Assembly (NCBI GenBank): GCA_039025855.1 | Contig: JBCCNL010000006.1 | Location: forward strand, 1 to 64,000 | Length of the DNA: 64,000 bases | Origin: JBCCOW01 sp039025855 | GTDB taxonomy: Bacteria; Planctomycetota; Phycisphaerae; Phycisphaerales; Phycisphaeraceae | Reading direction: 5' to 3' | Shown here: positions 26,901 to 34,929 of the stretch, piece after piece | Layout: the number at the start of each line of letters is the position of its first letter | Position numbering within the stretch: the stretch's first letter is position 1 | Notes under the pieces: model-generated | Seen by the model: the letters and a program-made list of their open reading frames with translations, nothing else | What the model was told of the DNA's origin: nothing | Database searches by the model: none | Made by a program: the position numbers and the translations under genes

Positions 26901-27763
26901 TTATAGCTTGCGCCAGCGGTTGTAGGCCCGGTTGCGGGTGTTGGTCGACGAGCAGGGCGCCTGATCGCGGAGCGTATTGAAGATCCGGTAGGCGGTGTTG
27001 CTTGCACCGAGTTGGACCTTAGCCATCAATGGCAGCTTCTGGGACCCCTCAACGCGGTCAGCGAAGTCCAGCCAGTTCTCCGGGGACGTCAAACCGATCG
27101 CGTTCAAAACCTCATGATGCGCGGCACAGGACTTCTTCTAGAACGACGCGTGTGTTGAGGGCATCGTGAGGTCGGGCAATCGCCAGACCCGATCACTCAG
27201 GCCTTCAGGGTCGTTGGACTCTAGCCCTAACCAACCCGTGATCCCTGACAGGAACCCGTTGGGTCGCTGACCAGATCGTCGTATCAGCAGACCCTGATAG
27301 TCGCGGATTCGAAACAGCGTCGCCAATGCTTCAGAGCCAGGCTGTAGTTGGAGCGGTCGCGGTTGCGCAGGTGCATCACCTCGTAATGTAGACGCTGCCG
27401 ATCTTCTTCCCCGAGTTCACGACGGTTGTGACGGGAGACCTCCATCCGGGCTTGACGCCAACTCCGCTCGTCCGGCCGCCTGAGCACGACAATTAGCCGG
27501 ACGTCTGGATCGACCAGTCGATTCAGCCAGCATATGCGGCGAATCGACATATGCAACTAGTCCGGCGTCTTCTCGCCAATCCACAGTTTGCCTTCGCCGG
27601 CATCAAACAGTGCGTCGTACTCATCAACGGTGCGGTAGTCCCGATTAGAGAACTGGGGTTCGCCCGGAGACATATAGACGTCCGGGTGCTCGTTGAGCAC
27701 TCTGGCCAGCCACGTGGTCGCGGCTTTCTGTGCTCCGATGATGATCAGGTTCAGCTTGGTCAT
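26901..27763 (-). pseudogene. Decayed sulfotransferase gene
   Basis: Reading the minus strand from ATG 27763 gives a normal sulfotransferase start: MTKLNLIIIGAQKAATTWLARVL holds the phosphosulfate loop, followed by NEHPDVYMSP and WIGEKTPD. An in-frame TAG then occurs at 27557-27559. The same frame continues with PDVRLIVVLRRPDERSWRQARMEV (3-prime-phosphate motif) and NRDRSNYSLALKHW to a stop at 27284. The homologous reading continues in another frame (GWLGLESNDPEGL, LPDLTMPS), meets a TAG at 27138-27140, and resumes in that frame to a TAA at 26901. So there are two nonsense changes and one frameshift across about 287 codons. Either a real pseudogene or, less likely given three lesions, assembly error. 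Confidence 0.8.
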
Positions 27764-27947
27764 GGCTAGGCTTGGCATTGATCGCTTCGGTAGAGCGACA
27801 GGACGATCCACGTGGCCATCAGGCAGGCCGTGCCTGAATGCTCCGCCTCATCTATGTCTTATCAACGGCCAAACCGCGGTGAGGTCGGCCAACCAACTCC
27901 CAGCTTCCGCCCTGGAGTGCGTCGGCCGCTGCATCCCCGCCCTCTAC

Positions 27948-30900
27948 CTAGGCCGCTGAAGAGTCGTTCAATGGTCCGTCGCTCTGCGCGTGTATGCCTG
28001 TGGCAGCGTCGGCTTCGGCCTCCGCTTGGCTGGCGGCGTCGGCGTCGGCAGCGAGCGGATGCCCGCCGAGGGATGGCGGACCTGCGAGCGTTCTCAGGGC
28101 CCGGAACTCCCGCCACTCCCGCTGCAGAAGGGCTTTGAGCTCATCCCGGAAACGGCCGGCATTAAACCGCTCGGCACGCTCACGGATGGCTTCCGTCCCG
28201 CCGCTAAGCCCCTGGGCTTCAAATCGTCTGATGGCGCGGATAAGGCTGAACGCGTCCTGCTCCTCGAAGAACATCCCGGTCACACCTTCGACCACCGACT
28301 CACGGACACCACCGTGCCCAAACGCGATCACCGGTGTCCCACACGCCATCGCCTCGACCGGCACGATCCCGAAGTCCTCCTCCGCCGCGAACAGGAACGC
28401 CTTAGCGAGCTGCATGTAACGCAGCATCTCCGCCTGTGGCTGATGACCGGCAAACGTGATGTTCGGCTCGGCGATCTTCTCGAGCGCTTCACGCTCCGGC
28501 CCGTCGCCCACCACGACCAGCCGCTTGTCGGGCATCTTGTTAAACGCCTCGACCAGGACGTCGATGCGCTTGTAGGGGACCAGCCGGGACACCGTGAGGT
28601 AGAACTCCGAGCGGTCCTCGCCCACGGGGAAAGCGTCGGTGTTCACCGGCGGATAGATCACCTCAGCGCTGCGCCGATAGACCTTGCCAATCCGCCGGGC
28701 GATGAACTCGCTGTTGGCGATGAACTTGTCGACACCGACCGCCGAGCGGACGTCCCAGTTCCGGATGTACTGCAGGATCGCGCGGGCCAAGATGCCCTTG
28801 GGCCCGAAGCCCACGCCCTGGCGATCAAGGTATTGGTGCTGCAGGTCCCAGGCGTAACGGGCAGGCGAATGGCAGTAACACACATGGAGCTGATCGGGCC
28901 CGGTGATCACGCCCTTGGCCGCGAGGTACGAGCTCGAGATCACCAGGTCGTAACCCGACAGGTCCAGCTGCTCGATCGCCAACGGCATGACCGGCAGGAA
29001 CGCTCGGTGCTTCTTCTTCGCCAACGGCATCCGCTGGATAAACGAGGTTTTGACCTCCTTGCCCGCGAGGAAGCCCCGACTGCCCTCGGGCAGGAAGTCG
29101 AACAGCGCGAACACATCGCACTGCGGAACCACCTTGATCATCTGCTCCAGCACCCGTTCAGCACCCGCGTAGACGTAAAGGAAGTCGTGGACCACCGCGA
29201 CCCGCAAGCCCTGCAGCGGCTTCATCGGGTCGTAGGCCTTGGCGGCGCTCTTCGGATCGGTCAGCAGCTCACGCGGGTCAACGATCTGGTTGGCGGCGCG
29301 GCGCTCTTTCTCAGTCTTCTTTACCTCGCGCGACCGGCGGAAACCGAAAGTGCTTCTCCGCAGCATCTCGCCGAACCAGGTCGGCTCATACGCGGGACCG
29401 TCTTTGCCTTCAGTCTCGTCATAACCCTCAGACGCAAGACCGTGCACCTCCGTCCCGTTGGGCGATCCATCGACCGACCTGCCGTTCTTGAACGCCGGCA
29501 CGCCACGCTCCCGCACGTGCTGCCAATCGTCGTGCTGCCGACCGCCTCGGGTGTCCTGCAGATCGGCTACCGCGTGCTCCGCCATCAGACGCGAAAACAA
29601 CGCCAACCGGTGCCCCGCCAGCTCCAGAGAGTCTGCGGCTGCCAGCTCCACCGACGCCTCCAACGGCCCGTCCCCACGCCGGTCCCGGATCGGCACCTTC
29701 GCACTCAGCCGCGGCACCGCATACACCCCGTCCGTCGGCAGCTCGGCATCCATATCCCGCCACTCCAGACGTCGAAGTTCCCCGTCGCGCCCGATCACCG
29801 GCAGGTCCACCCGCAGGAAGTGGAACGCCTCCGCCGCGTCACACACCGCCTGCCACCACGACTGGAAGTCCTGAGCCGAACGGAACCGCAGCTGCAGGTC
29901 CTGCAACTGCCGTTCTTCATTACGGTATACCCGGTCGATGAACCGCTTGCGGCGGACCGCGCCGAGCATCTTCCGCGTCGTCAGCGACCCCGCGAAACGG
30001 AACAAGCCATAAAGCAACGGAACCAGCAGCGACAAGATGCCCAGCGTCGCCCAGCCCGGCGCGAGCAGCGCGACCACGCCGATGACGACCGACGCCACCG
30101 ACACCGCGTAGATCGTGTACACCGCCTGCCGATGCGTCAGCCCCGTGTCGATCAGGTGGTGATGGATATGGCCCCGCTCGGCGGCAAAGATCGACTGCCG
30201 CTGGACGAACTTTCGCCGCAGGAACGTCACCAACGTGTCCGCCAGCGGAACGCTCAGCGCCAGCATCGGGAGTACCAGCCCGTGCATTGTGCCCGCGCTC
30301 CGGTTGGCCAGCATCATGCAGACCGCCAACGCGACCCCAACAAAAAGGCTGCCTGAGTCACCCATAAAGACCCGTGCCGGATGACGGTTCAACACCAGGA
30401 ACCCGCACAATGCTCCGAACAGCGACAACGGCAGGACCGCGAGCAGCACATCCCCCGCCAGCAGAAGCCCGGCCGCACACACCGCCGACGCCAACGCCGC
30501 CACCCCGCCACACAGGCCGTCGAGCCCGTCGATGAAGTTCAAAGCCGTCGCCACCGTAAGCACTAGCAGCGGCGTGAGCAGCCACCCGAGCACCCCGAGT
30601 TCCATCGGCTCTCGGCCCCCGCCCAGGATCACCACGTCCCACCTCACCGCGATCCCCGCCAACGCCAACGCCGCAGCCACCAGCGACAAGGCCTTGAACT
30701 TCGAGGAGATCGTCCGGATGTCGTCGACCAGTCCCACCGCAAAGATGAACAGCAGCACCGCGGCCACTACCATCATCCGTTCCGCAAAGTACCTCGGGCT
30801 CTCCACGCCGTCGGCGGTCAGGACCAGCAACCCCACCAGCCCCGCCAGCAGTGCGACCAACGTGATGGCCACACCGCCCACCCGCGGGGTCGGGGCTTTG

Positions 30901-31055
30901 TGCACCTTGCGCGGGTGCGGCATATCGATCACACCGCACCGCTGAGCGATCCGGATCACCACGGGGAGCAGCAACGCCGTCAAAGCCCCTGAAACCAGGA
31001 CCAGCAGCGACAGAAACAGCCAGTGGCTGGCGAGGACCTCGCTAAGCCTGCTCAT
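27948..31055 (-). CDS. Fusion of initiating phosphoglycosyltransferase (WecA/MraY-like) and GT4 glycosyltransferase
   Basis: A 1035-residue two-enzyme protein. Residues 1-355 are a polytopic UndP sugar-1-phosphate transferase: PRKVHKAPTPRVGG (48-61), the VDDIR catalytic Asp pair (110-114), NFIDGLDGLCGG (173-184), FMGDSGSLF (230-238) and the HIHHHL loop (297-301). Residues 356-610 are a soluble linker region. Residues 615-985 are a GT4 domain: VAVVHDFLYVYAGAERVLEQM, CYCHSPARYAWD, SRLVPYKRIDVLVEAF and the EX7E motif E893-x7-E901 (EDFGIVPVEAM), as in WbaZ-like mannosyltransferases. The fusion would load the first sugar phosphate on undecaprenyl phosphate and add the second sugar. The tail from about 1000 is Ala/Asp-rich. 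Its start overlaps the NusG stop (ATGA). Confidence 0.9.
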   Translation of the reverse strand: MSRLSEVLASHWLFLSLLVLVSGALTALLLPVVIRIAQRCGVIDMPHPRKVHKAPTPRVGGVAITLVALLAGLVGLLVLTADGVESPRYFAERMMVVAAVLLFIFAVGLVDDIRTISSKFKALSLVAAALALAGIAVRWDVVILGGGREPMELGVLGWLLTPLLVLTVATALNFIDGLDGLCGGVAALASAVCAAGLLLAGDVLLAVLPLSLFGALCGFLVLNRHPARVFMGDSGSLFVGVALAVCMMLANRSAGTMHGLVLPMLALSVPLADTLVTFLRRKFVQRQSIFAAERGHIHHHLIDTGLTHRQAVYTIYAVSVASVVIGVVALLAPGWATLGILSLLVPLLYGLFRFAGSLTTRKMLGAVRRKRFIDRVYRNEERQLQDLQLRFRSAQDFQSWWQAVCDAAEAFHFLRVDLPVIGRDGELRRLEWRDMDAELPTDGVYAVPRLSAKVPIRDRRGDGPLEASVELAAADSLELAGHRLALFSRLMAEHAVADLQDTRGGRQHDDWQHVRERGVPAFKNGRSVDGSPNGTEVHGLASEGYDETEGKDGPAYEPTWFGEMLRRSTFGFRRSREVKKTEKERRAANQIVDPRELLTDPKSAAKAYDPMKPLQGLRVAVVHDFLYVYAGAERVLEQMIKVVPQCDVFALFDFLPEGSRGFLAGKEVKTSFIQRMPLAKKKHRAFLPVMPLAIEQLDLSGYDLVISSSYLAAKGVITGPDQLHVCYCHSPARYAWDLQHQYLDRQGVGFGPKGILARAILQYIRNWDVRSAVGVDKFIANSEFIARRIGKVYRRSAEVIYPPVNTDAFPVGEDRSEFYLTVSRLVPYKRIDVLVEAFNKMPDKRLVVVGDGPEREALEKIAEPNITFAGHQPQAEMLRYMQLAKAFLFAAEEDFGIVPVEAMACGTPVIAFGHGGVRESVVEGVTGMFFEEQDAFSLIRAIRRFEAQGLSGGTEAIRERAERFNAGRFRDELKALLQREWREFRALRTLAGPPSLGGHPLAADADAASQAEAEADAATGIHAQSDGPLNDSSAA

Positions 31056-31612
31056 CCTGCCCCCTCATCAATCCGCTCCAAGTGATCGCCATGGATCTCC
31101 AATTCAGCCCCGCGTCCCAGGATGCTGATAAACAGGACCACACGCTCCACGCCGTCCACCCGGACAACGCGCCCTTCCTGACCCGCCATCGGTCCCCGTG
31201 TGACCCGGCAGCGTTCCCCTTGCTCAAATGACTGATATAGCCGGAGTACCTGCCCCGAGTCAATGGCGCACTCGATCGCACTGATCTCAGCGACGAACCG
31301 GTCCCGCTCTGTCACCGGCAGGATGTTGGCCACCCGGTTGGTGGTCATCGCCTGATACCGCTCCGCCTGCTCCCCACAGAAAAACACATACGACGTAAAC
31401 AATGGCTGCAACTGCCGCCGCTTCCGCCCACCCGACATCGTCTCACGCAGCAGCATCGGCAGGTAATACCCAATCCCCGAGTGGTGCAGGTCCCACGCCA
31501 ACGCCTTCTCGTGGCGCGACTTGGTATGGGCCACCCACCACGACCCGCTGTACTCGCGCACCGACCCCGACGGGTCTAAACGCATGGGCGGGTTGTCTTG
31601 GAGCTTCAGCAT
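31052..31612 (-). CDS. NusG-family specialised transcription elongation factor (RfaH/UpxY-like)
   Basis: A 186-residue NusG paralogue. The NGN domain spans about residues 22-115 (SWWVAHTKSRHEKALAWDL, YYLPML, then LFTSYVFF in place of the usual LFPGYVFV), and a KOW domain about 131-180 (GERCRVTRGPMAGQEGRVV). Such paralogues bind a paused polymerase at a leader element and prevent premature termination in long polysaccharide operons. It lies at the head of the fusion gene and the 30-kb run of sugar genes, with an ATGA overlap, and behind a 667-base leader, which is the arrangement expected for such a regulator. ATG 31612 is chosen; an ATG at residue 10 is possible. Confidence 0.88.
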   Translation of the reverse strand: MLKLQDNPPMRLDPSGSVREYSGSWWVAHTKSRHEKALAWDLHHSGIGYYLPMLLRETMSGGRKRRQLQPLFTSYVFFCGEQAERYQAMTTNRVANILPVTERDRFVAEISAIECAIDSGQVLRLYQSFEQGERCRVTRGPMAGQEGRVVRVDGVERVVLFISILGRGAELEIHGDHLERIDEGAG

Positions 31613-31789
31613 TGGTTTCTATTCGGTCCTGGATCAATCCGTCGCATAAGCCCCGAGTTCTTCGCAAACCCGCCGGCGCGCACTCCGTCCCTGTCGGTGC
31701 ACCGACGCATTCTGAAACAGCACGCCCGGGGCCCCCGCGATCGGCCAAAGCCGACGCGGTTACGCCCGGTATGTCCAAACCTCGGCAGG

Positions 31790-31823
31790 CTGACCGACCA
31801 ACGCGTCTGACCGACCGACGCGT
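31790..31823. repeat. 17-bp tandem direct repeat (one mismatch)
   Basis: CTGACCGACCAACGCGT at 31790-31806 is followed at once by the same 17 bases with A changed to G at the eleventh position (31807-31823). Each unit ends in ACGCGT, a palindrome. It lies in the leader upstream of the NusG-like gene and could be a protein-binding site. Confidence 0.7.
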
Positions 31824-31900
31824 TGCCGCCGCCTGCACGTTATGGGGATCCCACCTCGGCCCGCCTCACCCACCCGGCCCGCCATACCGTCTAACCCAGT

Positions 31901-31928
31901 CCCCCACAGCCCTGCCCCACACCCCCCC
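31901..31928 (-). other. Potential G-quadruplex in the leader
   Basis: On the minus strand four G runs (7, 4, 3 and 5 bases) are separated by loops of 3, 2 and 4 bases, meeting the usual G3+N1-7 pattern. Further G3 runs follow downstream (complement of C runs at 31895-31897, 31878-31880 and 31869-31875). The run is on the RNA-sense strand of the locus. Confidence 0.5.
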
Positions 31929-32279
31929 GCCGCGCCCGCCTCACACATCGACCGTCGTCCGTGATGCCGCCTTAAAGCTCTGGGTCTCATGCATGAAACG
32001 ATAATCCCTACCGAAGCGCCGGCCACTCGCAGTCGCCGACCACCCACAACCCGCCACCGCGTCTCGTCTCGGACCTCCTGCAATTGGAACAGGCCGCCCA
32101 GCTTCACACAACAATCCAGGACCCACTCGTCAGAAACACGCCCGGTAACGTGTTGAGATCGGGTACCCATACCCACTCCCCGCCCGTGCATAGAACCGTA
32201 TCCCAGACCCGATCGAGACTTCAAACCAACACGCTTTGATTGCGACACACCCCGGACCGGTGCCGACCAGGTACACCCG

Positions 32280-34601
32280 TCAGCCCTCATCGACCTTGAT
32301 CTCCTGCGAACGGGCTTGCCGCAATGAATCGTCATCCAGGGTCATCCCCGCCTCAAGCAAGCCCGAACTGGTCGGAGCCGACTCGTAACCCTGCCCGTGG
32401 CCGTAGTACCCGTAGGCCCCGTAGCCACCGTACCGACCCCGACGCGGCACCACGCAATTGACCACCGTCCCCACGATCCGGGCCCCAACCGACTCAAGCG
32501 CCAGCACCGCCGTGTCCACCATCTTCCGCCGCGACGACCCCGCCTTAACCAGCAGCAGTGTCGCGTCCGCCAACGCCGCGATCACCCGGGCGTCGTTGAC
32601 CGCCACCACCGGCGGCGAATCGATCAGCACCCGGTCGTAACGCTCGGTCAGCTCGATTAACAGCTGTTCGAACATCGCCGTGTTCAACAGCTCCGCCGGA
32701 TTCGTCGGCAGCGGCCCGCACGAGAGCAGGTCCATCGACGGCACGCCCGTCGGCTGGAGTGCCTCGTCCAGCGTGGCATCCTCGTTCAACACCGACGTGA
32801 GCCCGACCTTGTTCCGCACACCGTGCAGCTTGTGCTGCATCGGCTTCCGACAATCCGCATCCAGAATCAAGGTCCGGGCCCCCGTCTGCGCGAACGCCGT
32901 CGCTAGGTTGCTTACCACCGTCGACTTGCCGTCCGCCGCCTGTGGTGAACTCACCAGAATCGTCCGGCCACCGGTCCGCAGCGTCCCGAAGTGCAACGCC
33001 GTCCGCACGGTCCGGTACCCCTCCGCGATCGCCGACCTCGGCTGATCCTGAAGAATCAAGCCCATCTTGCCCGCCGCCGTCTTCTCGACCTTCGGCAAAG
33101 CGCCCAACACAGCCAAACCGAGGTGATCCGTCAGCTCGTCTGCCGTCCGGACACGGTCGTCCAGCCAATCCAGCAGGAACGCCAACCCAACGCCGATCAT
33201 CAGCCCCAGCACCGCCCCCAGCGCGTAGATCTGCGTCCGATTCGGCGACACCACACGCGTCGACGCCACCGCAGGCTCGAGCACCGAGATCGTCAACACC
33301 CCCGTGTCTTCGGTCACGTTGATCTCTTTAATCCGGCTATCGATGATGTCGATCTGACGGTTCAGACGCTTCGCCTCCACCTCCATCATCCGGTATTCGG
33401 TCTGCTGGATGTCCTGCTGCATCGCCCGGATGCGCTGCTCCTCGTACTCTCGTTTCATCGTGGCTTCGACGGCCGCTGCGTCGTTAAACCTGGCCGTCAG
33501 CGTCTCGATGTAACGGTCCGACGCGCTACCCTGCGTACCCGCAAGCTCGCTCTCCCTCACCAACAGGTCCGCCGCCACCGACTTGGTCAGGTGATGCTGA
33601 TCGCCGTGCTGCAGCCGGATCGCCGCCAGCCGTCGCTTGAGCCGAGCGATCCCCACCTCGAGCTCGATATCACCCGAGACCGACGCCGCCACCAGGTTGC
33701 CAGCCAGCTTCGACTGCTGGATCAATGCCTCCAGCTGTTCCGGATTGTCCTTCACGGCCTTCGCTGCTTCTAAATCCATCCGTGTCTGGATCGTCCGCAA
33801 CTGCGCATTGGTATATGCCTGAGACAACTGCTGAAGCCGAGCGATCTCCGGGCTCACCGATGCGTCAACAAACGTGATCGTGCTGCGGTCCTGCTTGAAC
33901 TTCAGCATCTGTCGGCTCAGTTCTTCATACTCCGTCCCCAGCTTCTCTTTCTCATCACCCAGAATCTTCAGCACGCCGCCCGCCGTCGACCGTTTCTTGC
34001 TGTCGTGGTAGGCGATATACGCCTCGACCATGCTGTTGACCACCACGGCATTGTCCTGCGCGTCCGGCGATGTGAACTGAATCGAAAGAAGGTCCCCAGC
34101 CCCACCCGGCGTCACCGTCAAGCCCCCACGGATCACCCCTACCGCCCCCGCGCCGTTTTCACGAACCAACGACGTCTCTTGCATCGCAGGCAGTTCCACC
34201 GCCTGGCTCACCAGTGTCGACGACCGCATGATCTGGACCTGCGCGTCAAGCCCTTCGGTCATCGACATCGCCATGTCGTCGTACGTCAGGATCCGCGGGG
34301 CCCGGTGCTCGATGTAAACCAGCGAGCTGCTGGCATATTGATTAATCAGCCGCGAGGCATGAGCCCACGCACCCGCCCCACCCAGCGCTAGACAGAGCAG
34401 AATCACCAGCTTCCGACCCCACAGCACACCTACCAGGTTCAGTTTCCCACCCCCGGACTCGGTCGCCATCCGCGGCGATTCCGGAGCCAGCCTCACCGCC
34501 TCAGCGTGATACGACTCGGGCAGACCGCCCACAACCGAGCCATGCCCGTTCGTAGACCGCGACGGCACCCCACCATTCAAACTCCTCTCAGCATTGTCCA
34601 A
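32280..34601 (-). CDS. Wzc-like polysaccharide co-polymerase / bacterial tyrosine autokinase
   Basis: A 773-residue inner-membrane protein. A Wzz/GumC-type periplasmic domain lies between two membrane helices (about 64-84 and 456-478) with long coiled-coil segments (210-425). The cytoplasmic BY-kinase domain has Walker A SSPQAADGKST (K559), Walker A' LILDADC (578-584) and Walker B VLIDSPP (658-664). The tail carries a Tyr cluster (Y724, Y727, Y730, Y732, Y733, Y739) for autophosphorylation. It would control chain length and export. Start: TTG 34601, preceded at five bases by GGAAGG; the first ATG downstream (34469) would also keep the first helix. A 5-prime hairpin (34627-34642) lies just upstream. 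Confidence 0.9.
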   Translation of the reverse strand: MDNAERSLNGGVPSRSTNGHGSVVGGLPESYHAEAVRLAPESPRMATESGGGKLNLVGVLWGRKLVILLCLALGGAGAWAHASRLINQYASSSLVYIEHRAPRILTYDDMAMSMTEGLDAQVQIMRSSTLVSQAVELPAMQETSLVRENGAGAVGVIRGGLTVTPGGAGDLLSIQFTSPDAQDNAVVVNSMVEAYIAYHDSKKRSTAGGVLKILGDEKEKLGTEYEELSRQMLKFKQDRSTITFVDASVSPEIARLQQLSQAYTNAQLRTIQTRMDLEAAKAVKDNPEQLEALIQQSKLAGNLVAASVSGDIELEVGIARLKRRLAAIRLQHGDQHHLTKSVAADLLVRESELAGTQGSASDRYIETLTARFNDAAAVEATMKREYEEQRIRAMQQDIQQTEYRMMEVEAKRLNRQIDIIDSRIKEINVTEDTGVLTISVLEPAVASTRVVSPNRTQIYALGAVLGLMIGVGLAFLLDWLDDRVRTADELTDHLGLAVLGALPKVEKTAAGKMGLILQDQPRSAIAEGYRTVRTALHFGTLRTGGRTILVSSPQAADGKSTVVSNLATAFAQTGARTLILDADCRKPMQHKLHGVRNKVGLTSVLNEDATLDEALQPTGVPSMDLLSCGPLPTNPAELLNTAMFEQLLIELTERYDRVLIDSPPVVAVNDARVIAALADATLLLVKAGSSRRKMVDTAVLALESVGARIVGTVVNCVVPRRGRYGGYGAYGYYGHGQGYESAPTSSGLLEAGMTLDDDSLRQARSQEIKVDEG

Positions 34602-34929
34602 AATCGCCTTCCAGTCTGGTTACCCCGCACCCCCACGGGTGCCGGCTTTCGTCCCGTCGTTCTACGCCAAGCCTATCCTGACGCACATTCACGCCCAATT
34701 CCAATCCATTTTTCCCAATTCGACCCCTGCAACACCGCGCCCATTTATCCCAATCCCCCGTCCACGCCCTCACCGACGTGCCCCCAACCAGCCTCCTTGC
34801 CCCAGCGTCTCAGACGCACCCACCACCACGCCCGGCCAATGTAACGTGCCGACGCCGGGTCTGCCTCCATCATCTCCGCAAAATGTTCAATTGGCTCCAA
34901 ACTAGAGTAAATCATGCATTGATCCAGTG
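34602..34929 (-). other. Intergenic leader upstream of the tyrosine kinase gene
   Basis: These 328 bases hold no supported gene. The part near 34660-34750 and 34870-34925 is richer in A and T than the flanks, which fits a promoter region, but I could not fix a convincing -35/-10 pair. A 6-bp stem (GCACCC / GGGTGC, 34627-34642) with a 4-base loop sits close to the Shine-Dalgarno of the kinase gene. Confidence 0.4.

Larger units (their letters stand above)
31613..32279 (-). other. Long leader region between tyrosine kinase and NusG genes
   Basis: No convincing gene lies in these 667 bases. Frames that stay open here (for example 31760-32335 minus and 31402-32004 plus) have low-complexity Gly/Arg or Pro/Arg composition. 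The stretch holds a near-perfect 17-bp tandem repeat and, on the transcribed minus strand, a dense series of G runs. It is the natural place for the pause or recruitment element used by the NusG paralogue. Confidence 0.5.

Noticed and set aside
27138..27559. TAG read as an amino acid in the sulfotransferase
   Set aside because: A frameshift is also needed, and other genes show no in-frame TAG, so decay is simpler than recoding.
27990..30356. 788-codon open frame on the plus strand
   Set aside because: Antisense to the PNPT-GT4 fusion, with His/Arg/Pro-rich low-complexity translation; long antisense frames are expected in GC-rich DNA.
31760..32335. 191-codon minus-strand frame in the leader
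   Set aside because: Overlaps the end of the kinase gene and has Gly/Arg-rich composition; no start signal or family resemblance.
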